Shown piece after piece: positions 9,959 through 22,179 of a stretch of DNA of 64,000 bases. Position 1 is the first letter of the stretch; each line of letters begins with the position of its first letter. Source of the stretch: Microstegium vimineum (lineage: Eukaryota > Streptophyta > Magnoliopsida > Poales > Poaceae); assembly GCA_022036555.1 (NCBI GenBank), contig CM039133.1, positions 45,088,718 to 45,152,717 of the forward strand, given 5' to 3'. The translations under genes and the position numbers were made by a program. Below the pieces are notes generated by a model, which saw only the letters and a program-made list of their open reading frames with translations, searched no databases and was not told the origin of the DNA.

Positions 9959-11155
9959 CACTACGAGAAGCAGTAGCTCTGCCGAGTGCTGCAAGCTTTG
10001 CCAAGTACCAAATATTAGACACTCGGCAATTGCGTGCTAGTCAACGTGCCACTCGACACAATATCCCACTTGACATATCTATATTTGCCGAGTGACTGGC
10101 ACTCGGCACAGAGCTGCACTCGACACATCAGGCGTTTTACCGAGTGTTGAACACTCGGTAAAAAAAATCATTCGGCAAAAAATCCAGGCCCTAACGTCAT
10201 CCATGGCCGTCAGCTTTGCCGAGTGCCCGCCGTTTGGCACTCGGCAAAAAAAGCTCCCTTTTGCTGAGTACCAGGGTTCCCGCTCGGCAACAAACAAGCT
10301 TTGCCGAGTGTCAGGGCCGGCACTCGGCAAAGAATTTGTTTTTTTTTTAATTTTTGTAACCAGATTTTTTGGTAGCTTTCACACATCAACATGGTCAACA
10401 TGTTCAAGTTTGACACTTTTTCAAAACTTTTTGTTATATTTTTTTGATTTTATTTCATTTTCTTGATTTTTCTCAAAATACACAAGTTTGAACTGCGGGT
10501 GCATCGAATAATGGATTTCAACGAATGCAAAAATGCTATTCTTGTTCTTGAGTGTATGTTTAGGCCAAATCCGGAAACTGACCCGAAATTTCGATCAACG
10601 TGCTCTCGGGGCAACACCTCCAAGTTCCGTGCGGGCGGTTTTTAAATTCTAAAAAATTCAAACGAAATCTGAAAATCAGGAAACTTTGCGAGGTGTCGTT
10701 ACATCATATGCGTATGCCATGAAAAAATTTGAGAAAGTTTGGAGCACGTTGTCACGTACGATGCTCAGAAATCAGTAGCTTTGCCGAGTGCCGGCCAGGT
10801 GGCACTCGACAACTAATTTCAGAAAAAGAAAAATAAAATGGGTTTTTGCCGAGTGTCGGCCAGGTGGCACTCGGCAACGAATTTTTTTTAAAAAAATTGT
10901 TTTTCCGAGTGGCTACCACGTCAGCACTCGGCAAAAAATCCGTCAACTTGACGGTCACCGTTCTCGTTGCCGAGTGCTGACTTGACACTCGACAAAGGAT
11001 GTGCCGAGTACCCGATATTTGACACTCGGCAAAGGCGGCTTTGCCGACGAAATCGTTGCCGAGTGACCTTTGCCGACGGCAAAGGATTTGCCGAGTGTAT
11101 ATGGGTCTTTGCCGAGTGGGTCAATCACTCGGCAAAGCTGTTGTTTTCAGTAGTG
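9959..11155. mobile_element. Complete non-autonomous CACTA (GCCGAGTG family), TSD CCC
   Basis: The left end is CACTACGAGAAGCAGTAG and the right end is GTTGTTTTCAGTAGTG, with TSD CCC at 9956-9958 and 11156-11158. Both sides carry dense TTTGCCGAGTGCC/GGCACTCGGCAAA repeats in both orientations. The middle 10330-10770 is AT-rich and non-coding. Terminal motifs match element B (41502 onward) and the element at 27177-28565. Confidence 0.92.
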
Positions 11156-11334
11156 CCCACCGCGTGTCCCGGCCACACGCATGCATATGCATCATGTCCT
11201 ATTTACATCTTTATTTCATTTGTTGGTCACGAAAGCGCGGACTACGATCCGGTAATTTAGTCGTGACCAGCTGCCTTAACCGAGACTAAAGGTCCGCTAA
11301 AGAAAATAATATCTATCCTTATCCCTGCGATTCA

Positions 11335-12440
11335 TGGGACTACGAAGGACTGAAAACGACGATAAGAGTGAGTGAGGGTGAATAAGAGTCTAATTTTTTT
11401 TCTGAAACTTTTAGCCCATGTCATAAAATCAACACTAAAAGCGCACACACAAACATCATGATGTCCACGACCAACTAGTGGGTGGATATTCCGTAGGAAC
11501 ACATCCGAACACCACGAAATAGCAAGAACCGTTTTCTGAACCGAAGGAGAGAAATTGAGAAACTCAACTCTTATGAAGAAAAAGCGAGTTCTCAAATCTT
11601 AAAATACTCAAATCAACTAGCGACGAGAATAACTAGATAGGTTTCTTAGAACGGTAGAAGGCTAACACAAAAAGCGGAACACAAAACGGTGCTCAAACAC
11701 ACAAACCTTGGAAGAGCTACCGCCCACACCAGACACATCCGGTATTCACGGCCGGGAACTGAGCACAATCAGTAAATACTAGACACATTTGGTATTCTAG
11801 ACAACACAGAGTGAATTTATGAGAAAATACAGAAACCCTATCAAATCGTGTCCATAAATTATGAAATCTTAACCACGGATTCTTATCCAAATTTCAGCTC
11901 AAAACTCTAAAGTATAAAATGTCGGACACATCCAATATGGACAAGCAGATTTTAGGAAACTTTGCCTAAAACTTGATCAAATCAAAACGAACTATCACAA
12001 AATTTGAAACACTTGTTCACAAGGCAGTAGATGGGTTATCCCTAAAAGATAATTACCCAGTTTGAATCCAGACACAGGAAAATCAATTAAATCCGAAAAC
12101 ACTAGTTTTTCTCCCCTAAAAGCTTGATTCCCCCCGATCTATAAATCGTGATGAATTGGATGATTTTTTCAGTGAAAAGATTCAACTCACGTCCTAGTTC
12201 ATTTTCATTCAATCGGTTTGAATCAAAACACCTCCAAACTCAAGATTCAATGCAAAATGGGAAAGAGGTAGAAGAGAGAAAACCAAGAACCCGAAGAACA
12301 CAAACGGGATTGACATAAATGAATCCCAGAGAACACAAGGCCGGTAATTAAGGACCTCTATTCCGCAAAAATATTCAGTTCTTTCACCTCGCCATCGACC
12401 ACCGCCTCTGAACTCCATACCTAGGCACCACAATACAAAA
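11335..12440 (-). mobile_element. LTR fragment, same family as 44300-46197
   Basis: On the minus strand the end reads AGACTCTTATTCACCC, TCGTCGTTTTCAGTCCTTC, closely matching AGACTCCCATTCACCC and TCGTCGTTCTCAGTCCTTC at about 46147-46195. Both also share a GTAGCTCTTCCAA block. The interior repeats GGATGTGTC variants. Edges are approximate and no internal retrotransposon genes are present. Confidence 0.55.
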
Positions 12441-12540
12441 GACATGTCGCACACTGCTCATGCATATTAACATCACAATCATCATAAATCTAAACAATAT
12501 GGGTACTTCTCGATTATATCACTACTACAAAAACGACAAT

Positions 12541-12824
12541 CACTGCCGGCCCATCACTGTCGGTTTTGTTTGGGCCGGCAGTGATACCCCTTCACTGCCG
12601 GTTCTTCCTCTGACAGGCCCCCAATTATTGGAGGCAGGAGCTGAACCGGCAGTGAAACACCACATCACTGCCGGTTCGTGGCTTGAACCGGCAGTGATGC
12701 CTGCCAGTTTGTGGCTTGAACCGGCAATGATGCCTGCCGGTTCAAGCCACCAACCGGCAGTGATGTGGTGTTTCACTGCCGGTTCGTGGTTGGAACCGGC
12801 AGTGATGTTGTGTACAGTATAAAG
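12541..12824 (+). promoter_or_regulatory. Subterminal repeat array and TATA box of element A gene 1
   Basis: CACTGCCGGTTC units in both orientations alternate up to 12808. A TATAAAG box follows at 12818-12824, then a CT-rich leader. In En/Spm such subterminal motifs bind the element's own TNPA protein and overlap the promoter. A probable leader intron runs from donor GTTAGTAAC at 12971 to acceptor GTGCAG at 13534, just before the transposase ATG. The intron is inferred. Confidence 0.7.
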
Positions 12825-13536
12825 CTTCGATCTCCTCCCTCCCTCCTCTGCCCAACAGTAAAGAACAGTGCGTGAGGAGCTCTCTCTCTCCATTGTTGCG
12901 GCTGGTGGATTTCTTGATCTCCATTTTTGGCTCCTCTTCACTCTTGGATCCTCATATCTTCTTGCTCTTGGTTAGTAACAAGCATAATTCTTTAGAATTG
13001 TTGGTTTACATTGTTTTTGTGTGTAAATCTATAGTTTAGAGCTATGCTAGTTTTCATGATCAAGAAGAGAGATGTTGTAATTTGTGTCAATTTTTTATAC
13101 CTTTTAGATCCAAAAGTATTTAGAAAAATTGTAGCACTTTGTTTTTATTAGATAATTATTGTATAATCATTGAATAGCTAGGTTCGAAATATTCATCTCG
13201 AAAATTATATATGGATTAAAATTGTAATTAGTTATATTTATTACTTACATTTAATACTCCATGCATGTATTAAAGATTTGATGGGATGTGGAATAGATTC
13301 GGTATTTATTACTTATATTTAATACTCCATGCATGCATGCATTTAGTACTTACATTTATTACTCCATGCACGCATTTAATACTCACATTTAATACTCTAT
13401 GCATCCACCTATTTTGTTGTCTCACTTTTTATAGCGCAACCAAATTCAAATTATAAAGAAAAGAATATTGTTCAAAAATGCTCCCATTAATATGTTCCTA
13501 TGTTTTCTCTTCTCTGTCCATTTTATCAGTGCAGAC

Positions 13537-16500
13537 ATGGCTCGAGGGTGGATGTACGATCTGTCACGTACAGACCCACGGTACTTGACGGGCATCGACG
13601 ATTTCATCAAGCGAGCTAGAGCCAATGCTGGGGACTCACATCTTATATTTTGTCCATGCAAAGACTGCAAGAATACGAGAAAATGGGGCGACGTGGATCA
13701 TATACGGTTGCACTTGATCACAAGGGGGTTCATGAGAAACTACACGATTTGGAATTTGCATGGAGAGGTTGGTCAAAATGTTAATGATGATGTGCACATG
13801 CCTAGTGTATCCCTGAATGCATTATTGTCTGTTCATGAGTACACAGAATATGTGTCTACCAATGATGATGTGTTTATGAATACATTAGCTAACGACACTG
13901 AGGAAAATGATGGCATTTCACAGCTTCTACATGATGTGCATGGGGGATTCCTTAGTGTTTCACAGTTGAAAAAACTGGTGATGATGAGAAAGGATGTAAA
14001 AACACCATTGTTTCCGTGCTCCCCAATAAGCAAACTGGAAGCCAACATCATGCTATCGGAGTTCAAATCAACGAATGTATTGAGTGATAAAGGCTTCGAT
14101 AACTTGTTAGTTATACTACATAAACTATTTCCGGAGGCCGAGTTAGCAGAAAAGACTTACCTTGCGAAGCAAATGATTTACCCAATTGGCCTCGAGGTTG
14201 AGAAAATCCACGCGTGTTTCAACGACTGCATATTGTACCGTGGAGAGAAATACAAAGACTTGGATGCATGTCCCAAGTGTAAAGCTCCCCGATACAAGCA
14301 AGGGCCATCAAATGATGGAAGCAAGACCAGAGGAGGGCCAGTAAAGTCCGTGTGGTATTTTCCTATAGCTCTACGAGTGCATAGGTTGTTTGCAAATGAG
14401 AAGTCAGCCAAGTTGTTGCGTTGGCACGGCGAAGAGCGAAAGAAAGATTCAATGATGAGACATCCCGCCGATGGGTCGGACTGGAGGACTATCAACACTA
14501 TGTTCTATAAGAACATCGGTGGAGAGGTAAGGCATCTGTGGTTTGCTTTGAGCACGGATGGGATGAACCCGTTTGACCAGGTGAGAACCAATCATAGCAC
14601 TTGGCAAGTGACGCTATGTATATACAACCTTCCACCTTGGCTTTGTATGAAACGGTCATACGTCCAGATGCCATTACTAATCCAAGGACCAAGACAACCT
14701 GGTAATGATATTGATGTGCTTCTAGAACCAGTGATCGATGAACTACTACAGATGTGGGAGACGGGTGTGAAGGATGTCTCGGATGAGTACAAAAAAGAAC
14801 ATGTCACGGTAAAGGCTGTACTTATCGCTACAATCACCGACCTACCAGGGCAAGGTTCCTTGTCTGGAGAGAACACAAAAGGATACACTGGGTGTGTCGA
14901 GTGCTTGGACGAGACTGATGCTACACATCTACCAGAAAACAGGAAGATGGTCTACATGGGACACCGTAGGTTTCTACGTCGTGATCACCCTTACCGTAGG
15001 AATACAAAAGATTTTAATGGGACTACTGAGAAACGTGGACCTCCAAAGTATCGAGACGGGAAACAACTGCTTCAACAATTAAGCAAAATCACAAATGTTG
15101 TCCTTGGGAAGGGGGACGGGGCAGTAGCAGCGCCAACCAATAGTATCTGAAAGAAAAAAATCTATCTTCTGGAAACTACCTTACTGACAACTTTTGAGTG
15201 TACGTCACTGTCTTGATCCAATGCACATAACTAAAAACGTGTGCGGTAACACACTTAACACGTTGATGAACACCGGGGGAACAAGCAAGGATTCTCTCGC
15301 GACATGCTTGGACATGCAACACCTGGGCCTCAGGAAGGAGTTGCACCCAATAACTCTTGAGAATGGTCACTTGAAACTTCCGGTGGCATCATGGAAACTG
15401 AAAAAGGAGGAAAAAGAAATGCTTATTTCTTTCTTCAACGATCTCAAAGTACCGAGCGGCTACTGCGGGAACCCGAAGAGGCTAGTTAACATGAGAGAAC
15501 TTAAGTTTAACTATGGTTCTATGAAGGCCCATGACTATCATGTCATAATGACTCAGCTGCTCCCAGTTGCCCTGCGAGGTATCCTCCCTGACAAGGTCCG
15601 TGCTCCAATCATAAAGTTGTGTTCGTTCTTCAACGCAATCTCTGAAAAGGTCATTGAAGTGGGCAGGCTAGACCGCCTGAAGCAGGAGATAGCCGAGATT
15701 ATATGTAGGCTTGAGATGCATTTCCCACCGACTTACTTTGACATTTTAGTGCATCTACTTGTTCATCTTGTGGATCAAATAAAAGTCCTTGGTCCAATGT
15801 ACCTACACCAGATGTTTCCTTTTGAGAGGCTCATGAAAGTTTTTAGGCGGTATGTTAGGAATAAATTCAGACCAGAAGGGAGCATGGTAGAAGGATGGTC
15901 AACAGAGGAGGCTATTGAGTTCTCCACATATTATCTGGACATCAAGCGGGTCGGAGTTCTAGTATCTCATCATGATGGAAGACTAGGGGGCAAAGGAACA
16001 ATAGGTGAGAAAGCTGTCAAAATAGACAAAGTGGTCTCCTTCAGACAAGCACACTTCGCTGTTCTCCAGCAGGCCGACGGTGTGATCACATACATTGATG
16101 AGCACAAACAGTTACTGCAAAGAAAGCACATCGGTAGGTCACAGGCTTGGCTTGAGAAAAAACATAAGGAGGAATTTGGTGACTGGTTTCGACGCCAAAG
16201 GCTAGGAATGGTGACGGGATGTCAGCTAGATCTCTTAGCCCCCGGACCTTCTACTACGCTAATGACATACCAAGGATATCAAATACATGGTTTTACATTT
16301 TACACAAAAAACAGGACGGAAAGAGCACCAACCAAAATAGTGGTGTTCGTTTCGACGCCCACGATGAGTACGACATGGTGGTGGCAACATACTATGGTTT
16401 CATAGATGAGATATGGGAGCTAGACTATGGACATCAGTTGAAAGTTGCTCTTTTCCATTGTCTGTGGGTCTGGCTGAATGAAATCAACACCGACAAGGAT

Positions 16501-16803
16501 GGGTTCACTACTGTTGATCTATCCAAGACCGTATACAGAGATGACCCCTTCATCCTTGCAAAGGATGTTTTGCAAATCTTCTATGCAAGGGATAACAATA
16601 CAAATGGAAGACGACATGTAGTATTGCAAGGCAAAAGGAAGATTGTCGGTGTCGACGGAGTGATAGACGAAGAAGACTACAAAGGTTATGAAGAAATGAC
16701 TCCTTTTGGGGCGGATGTTACCCTACATGTCCTTGAAGAGGGTGACGAACCTGCTTACCTCCGGAGTGATCACGATGAGGCCATCATCGTGCCTGCACCT
16801 TGA
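13537..16803 (+). pseudogene. CACTA transposase (TNPD/TNP2 type), element A, broken
   Basis: TNPD-type transposase carries out element excision and integration in the nucleus. The start at 13537 (MARGWMYDL) follows a likely intron acceptor. Domains in order: Transpos_assoc (about residues 1-80, with CPCKDCKNTRKW and the RGFMRNYTIW segment); Transposase_21, with cysteine pairs DACPKCKAPRYK, the acidic motif ALSTDGMNPF, GPRQPGNDIDVLLEP and TGCVECLDE; DUF4218, with MKAHDYHVIM, HFPPTYFDILVHL and the YLHQMFPFERLMK segment; DUF4216, with VRFDAHDEYDMVVA and IWELDYG. Damage: a frameshift at about 15118-15130, an in-frame TGA replacing the Trp codon at 15185-15187, and a frameshift at about 16306 in a run of six A where seven would restore the frame. 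Otherwise the reading is continuous to TGA at 16801-16803. The few lesions suggest recent inactivation. Confidence 0.92.
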
Positions 16804-17223
16804 ATTGTTAGAGTATCATAAACTATGTAATCCTTAATGAAGTTGTAGATTGATGAGTTGTACCATGTTGTTGATTGATGTATGCCATGTCAAAAGGAAT
16901 TCAAAAACTATAAAGAATTAGACCTTGAGTGTATAAGCATTAATGTAGAGCTCTTCAAAACTAGCAAAAGCTATGTTGGAAGATTTTCAACTTCTATTCA
17001 AATTTTTGGAGTAATTACAAAGGGGGTAATTGAATTTTAAACCCTTATTCAAATTAAAAATGGAATTAAAAAACTATAAAGAATTTGAATATGCTCCTTC
17101 AGCAAAAGTTGTAGAGAATTAAAAATTATGCAACTTCTATGTTTGGAGTTTTTCATGTTCTAGTAAAAAATCAGGAGTAATTTAAATTCTAAAGAAAAAG
17201 GCAGATTTAAAAAGATACACACA

Positions 17224-17423
17224 TCACTACCGGTTATAGAGCAACCGACAGTGATGTGCCTCTATCACTGCCGGCTCTAATTACTAACCGGCAGTGATGC
17301 GCCCTCATCACTGCCGATTGTGCTCCCTCATCACTGCCGATTCTTCTTACAAACCGGCACTGATAAGGGACATCACTGCCGGTTTGTAATAAGAATCGGC
17401 AGTGATATGCCACCCTATTTAAA
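17224..17423 (+). promoter_or_regulatory. Internal subterminal-type array with TATA box, gene 2 promoter of element A
   Basis: About eight CATCACTGCCGGTT-type units in both orientations lie between the two genes, far from either end. A TATTTAAA box (17416-17423) follows, then a GC-rich leader (17440-17800) rich in GCCGCC and CTC. The layout copies that at the left terminus, so this is most likely the gene 2 promoter under the same self-regulation. That function is inference; the repeats and TATA are seen. Confidence 0.68.
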
Positions 17424-17989
17424 GAACTGGCGCGCGTCCGAAAATTTCAGACGCGTGCCCGTTCCACACTTAGCAATTCTGCTCCAGCCCGAGCTCGCGA
17501 TTGCACGCCGCCGCGAGGAGCTCTCTCCACTCCGCCGCTCTGCTCTGCTCGACGTCGCAACTGCACGCCGCCGCCCGCTCTACTCTACTCGACGCATGCC
17601 GCCGCGAGGAGCTCCCTCCACTGCATGTCGCTGCCGCCCGCTCTGCTCGACGCCGTGACGCCGCTGGTCGACGCCGCACAGGACCGCCAGGGCCGCCACG
17701 ACATCGCCGGCCGCCACATCCACGCCGCAGGAGCACAGGAGCAGGAGCAGGATCACATAGAGGAGCGCGAAATCCGGCCCTAATCTCCACGCGGTGAGCT
17801 CCATGTCCACGCACCGAAGGTGTTCGACGAAATGTGTACATGGACCTGCTCTGCTTTTGCTTGCTTGCTTGGCATGGAGATAGATTATGAGATGAATTGA
17901 AGGTGGGAGAGAAAGGGAGGAGATGGAATGCCCTGCTTTTGCTTGTTTGTTTGCTTGTTCGATGGAATGCCATAAAGAAAAACCATATA

Positions 17990-18330
17990 TCGAGATAGAT
18001 ATAGAAAGAAAGAGAGAGAGAGAGATGGATTACATATAACTAGAGATATAGATAGAGGATAGATAGAGATAGAGAGAGAGAGTTAGAGATATACAATCAT
18101 ATATATCCCATCTCGTTATATATACAATCATTTATTTCATGATATATGGTATGCTTGTAAACTCTTTGATCACTTATAGATATATAGATAGATATAGATG
18201 GAGAGATAGATAGAGATAGAGAGATAGAGAGAGAGAGAGATACATACATATATATGTCATCTCTTTATTTCATATTGTGTCTACCATGATTCAAATTTGT
18301 GGATAGATCAAGATAGAGATAGAGATATAG
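17990..18330 (+). repeat. GATA/GA microsatellite cluster in leader intron of gene 2
   Basis: Long stretches of AGATAGATAGAGATAGAGAG are interspersed with ATATAT. Beyond it, 18400-18560 repeats ACTTATAGCAC and GTACCTATGAGCTAATA blocks. I take the region 17800-18940 as mainly intron, with a possible small exon near 18719-18835. Confidence 0.7.
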
Positions 18331-18939
18331 AGGCTTCATATTGATAACATCGAGCATGAATTTATAGTACTTATAGATAGATGACAAATTTCATATCATA
18401 TATACATGGCTTATAGCACAATTTGTACTTATAGCACTTATAGCACTTATAGTACCTATGAGCTAATACCAATATCCTTGTATATACTTGTAGCACAATT
18501 TGTGTATAGCATGACTTGTACCTATGAGCTAATATCAATCACTCTTCATGCTAGATACATGACTTGGCGTATTTTTTGGAGATACATGACTTATCTATAT
18601 ACTTATGCTACCCATAGAAATATAACAATAATGGAGCCTATGCTTGTATATATGTTATGTACCTATGAGTTAATACCAATACTCGAAATTATTGTCCAGA
18701 AACATGACAATTAAGCGCCGATTCACCACCTGTCGCCCTGCGACCGAAGCCGATGACCAAGGAACTAGTGGTGGTGGTGCTGAACGTGACCAAGGATCCG
18801 ATGACAATCAGCAAGGGGATCAAAGACCTTGAAGCCCTAGCCATATGCTAAACCTAGAAGAGGGCCAAGGAGACGGGGTAATAACTTAGGTCATACCTAA
18901 AAACACAGTAGGTCAAGTTTGATGGGGTATTCATAAATT

Positions 18940-20438
18940 TTGAAGCAGGTTCCGTCGGAAGGTCCAAGTACTGGTGAGAGTTCCAGAAGGACTAAGCGTG
19001 GTGCAACAAAGCTCCCTCATACAAATAGACACTGGCACATCTCTCAGTTCGATCAACTAGGGGAGCCGGTGGAGCCACTTAAAGCATTTGGCACATACAA
19101 GAGTACCATCAGGGCACTTGTAAGGGACTTCAACCCGATCAAATACAGGAAGTGGAATGGCAGTGAGCAAGACGCGTGGAGGGTTCCAAAAGTGGAGAAG
19201 GAACTAGTTTGGAACAAGCTCAGAGGGTATTTCACTTTCCCTAATGATTGTGATGAAGCGACAGTCAAGAAGAGGGCCAAGGAAATCATGGGTCACTCCT
19301 TCAAGAATTTCAAGGGAAAGTTGCACAAGCTCATCAAGGAGGAAAAAGAACCGAAATTTGCGGGAGGTGAATTCAGCAAGCAAAGGGACTTCTGGGAGGA
19401 ATTCAAGTCTTACAAGCTATCCGATGAGGCCAAGGCATCAAGCGAAAGAAACAAAGCAAACTCGCTTAGGTCAAATAATCCTCACCGCCTAGGATCGCGT
19501 GGGTACGTAAGGAAAATTCCGGATTGGGATGTCCAAGTCGAAGCACTAGAGCGGAGCGGCATTACGCCTCAGACAAGCGATTGGCAGCCCAGATCAGTGA
19601 ACTACCTACTCGCAAGGGGGGCACAATACAATCCTGACGGGAGCCTTTCCGCCAGTGCTGAACCCGTCACCGATCTCCTCCAGAAGATTTCCACGATCAC
19701 TAAGGAAGTGCATAGAGGGGCCCGCAGGTCGGATAGAGAAAATGACGTGCTCACGCAAGCACTTGGAACCAAGGAGCACCCCGGTCGCACTAGAGGAGCC
19801 GAGATAATTCCTTGGGAGAAAGCATTTGAAGGTGAATCTACTTCCTATAGGAGCCGGGTCAGGGTTAGAACGCAAAGAGAAGAGGAGTTCCAAAGGAAAT
19901 GGAGCCTAAGCTGCAAAAGAAATAGAGAGCCCCATTCAAAGTGGAGTATATGAAGAAGGTCAAGCACCTAGATCAACCAATGGGGAACAACGAGTGCGGG
20001 TTCTTGTTTCAAAGGAAATGTGGAGCCTAAGCTGCAAAAGAAATGGAGAGCCCCATTCAAAGTGGAGTATATGAAGAAGGTCAAGCACCTAGATCAACCA
20101 ATGGGGAACAACGAGTGCGGGTTCTATGTGATGTGGGCAATGCTTGCCTACTTTGGCGCAAAACTAGGAATAGGAGATGGCATGGTAGGTACGCGTCACA
20201 TTTTAATTCTATTGTTTTGTCTTACGTATGTGCATCTCAATATCATCTTGTATCAATTTACAACGCAAAGATCAGGGCCACAACAGGTTGGTAGATTTTG
20301 AGATAAGAGGATTTCAAGAGGAGATAACAGCTCTTATTCTGGACGAGATAGTGTATAGAAAAGGATATCTGTCCATTGTGTAGAGTAAGGACTTCAAGAA
20401 GATCTACGGAAAAGACCGCCTCGAAAGGCTATTGTAAT
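18940..20438 (+). pseudogene. Element A gene 2: Transposase_24 (TNPA-like) with truncated Ulp1 C48 protease tail
   Basis: TNPA-like proteins bind the subterminal repeats and aid excision. The ORF 18940-19953 shows features of the plant Ptta/En/Spm (Transposase_24) family: the RHWHISQFDQLGEP start, LRGYFTFP, the GHSFKNFKGKLHK block, and later IPDWDVQVEALERSG with a LLQKISTITKEVHRG helix. The true exon probably starts near 18946. After a 119-bp tandem duplication the frame at 20020-20190 reads DQPMGNNECGFYVMWAM, the C-terminal catalytic block (Gln, Cys) of a Ulp1-type cysteine protease. The last exon (about 20272-20438) has one in-frame TAG before SKDFKKIYGKDRLERLL. The central Ulp1 part with catalytic His and Asp is missing, so no protease activity is expected. 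Element C keeps a fuller version. Confidence 0.82.
19891..20125 (+). repeat. Tandem duplication, 119-bp period
   Basis: The segment from CAAAGGAAAT to GTGCGGGTTCT occurs at 19891-20004 and again at 20010-20125 with very few differences. The first copy carries a TAG where the second has TGG. The junction joins the Transposase_24 part to the protease tail out of frame. Confidence 0.92.
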
Positions 20439-20984
20439 GCGACATTTAATTCGATACTTTAAGTTTTGTTTGGATGTTTTGTAATAATTATTATAAATGT
20501 GTGATGGGTTTGTATTGTCGCTAGTCCACAACCACCTTCAATTCACATTGATATCAAATGGTTCGATAGCAAACACCTCCACGATCTCCCACCCCACCCC
20601 ACCACCTCTACCCTAAACCCCAAATGAAAATAAAACAAATAATAAATGCAAATTTAAAAAATAATATCACTACCGGTTCAATTAAAACCGACAGTGATGA
20701 CTCAAGCATCATTGTCGGTTGGTGGAACAAACCGGCAGTGATGGCTCAAGCATCACTGTCGGTTTGACATAACCAGCAGTGATGGCTTGGCCTCATCACT
20801 GCCGAATTGGCAGTGCCGGTTCAAAAATCGTCACTGAAGCGGGGTTTTGAACCGGCACTGATTGCAGGTTCTGTAGTAGTGTATGTTCGCAGATTGCCTC
20901 GCGCATAGCTTACCATTACACTTACATAACTCACATGACTTTGGATAAGATGCTCTCCTTTTGATCTAGCCAATTAAAGGACTT

Positions 20985-21190
20985 TTAGTCCGGGTTAGTA
21001 ATATCAATCAGAACTAAAGGGGTAAATAGGCTTTTAGTCCTAATTGATAACATGAATTGGGATTAATGTAGACTGTAATTCATTTGGGTTGGTGTTACTC
21101 ATTCGGATGACTAAAGGTCCTCTAAAGTCGATAAAATTTAGAACTGGAATTAATGCTTACATTTATTTTGGTTCCAACTCTAAGCGAGAC
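20985..21190. mobile_element. Degenerate CACTA-like debris (TTTAGTCC family)
   Basis: Motifs such as GACTTTTAGTCCGGGTTAGT and GACTAAAGGTCCTCTAAAG resemble the subterminal repeats of the element at 5097-6578. A similar short scrap lies at 11240-11300. No termini are left. Confidence 0.45.
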
Positions 21191-22177
21191 TAATATGCTC
21201 AATCTACAATAATTCATTCTACCAGTGCCAATACATGCTCTTATTGCCCTGTCTAGGTCTGACCGTGGGCACTGGGCATGACGCCCGGCATCGCACGGCC
21301 AGGCTAGCTCTAGTCATCGTGCTTTCATGTTCGTGCCTTAGCCTGCCAACTGCCAGGCCCATGCCTAACATATTTGGGCTGTGTCGTGCCGGGCAGCCCA
21401 CCTGGCCTACATGTATACCTCGCTTACTCGCTTTGAAATTCAAATCCACGTACGACGACCAGCTTGACTAGCCTTTAGAAAACAAAATTTATATGCGTGT
21501 ATTAGACACGCACGAATGTAAAAGTAAAAATCGTGATAAAGGGACATGGTTGTTATATAATTATTATACTATTATGGTCACACGTGTAAAATAAAGGCCG
21601 GCGCTAGCACTAACGGTACGGTGGTGCAAGGATCGATGTCACTCTATGGTCCACTTGTTTTAAGCTACAATATCTCTCATTATGTATCGATCAGAGGCTA
21701 ACATTGGATGATTATTTACGATAACAATACGTACAGATGGTGGCACGATCGATCCATGCAACAACATTTGTATATATATAAAAGAAACTTTCTGTCTACG
21801 AGTGCCCATTGTCGACACGAGACGCTGGCTTCTGATTCTGACATATATATCAAGCGACTGATGATGGAGTACGTACTGGACAGTGAAATGTGGGACATGT
21901 TATATATATTGCCGGCCATGCATGCAGACTACTGCAACAGGGTAATATAAGGTAACGAACAGGCCTGCATGCCGAGCGAAGAGCGATGACTGGACCAGAG
22001 TACTCTGAAATGTGTGATAATTAATTATGTGGTCAGTATTGAATTCGTAACATGAGTGGAAGTTCAGTTACCATTCAGCAAAAAAGTTTGTATGCTAATG
22101 CGTTGCATTATTATAGTAGTATATATATATATATATATATAGCACAAGGTCGGGATGATATGAGTTTGTCAAAAACC
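21191..22177. other. Intergenic; no gene seen; (TA)n at 22120-22141
   Basis: 21240-21470 is GC-rich with palindromic words such as GCATGACGCCCGG and GTGCCGGGCAGCCC, perhaps a decayed MITE. The remainder is AT-rich with TATATA runs. Short open frames have no recognisable domain. Confidence 0.45.
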
Positions 22178-22179
22178 TA

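Larger units (their letters stand above)
12520..20881 (+). mobile_element. Full-length CACTA transposon A, 8.36 kb, TSD TAT
   Basis: Cut-and-paste DNA transposon of the En/Spm superfamily. The left terminus CACTACTACAAAAACG and the right terminus GGTTCTGTAGTAGTG are flanked by TAT (12517-12519 and 20882-20884). Terminal arrays of CACTGCCGGTT repeats occupy 12541-12808 and 20665-20860. Gene 1 (transposase, 13537-16803) and gene 2 (TNPA-like plus Ulp1 remnant, 18940-20438) are both on the plus strand, separated by an internal repeat array and TATA box at 17224-17423. Both genes are damaged, so the copy is probably not self-mobile. It shares the terminal family with 8185-9098 and 48976-50186. 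Confidence 0.93.

Noticed and set aside
12541..12808. CRISPR-like array of regular repeats
   Set aside because: The repeats occur in both orientations with irregular short spacing and flank a CACTA terminus. They are transposon subterminal repeats in a plant genome.
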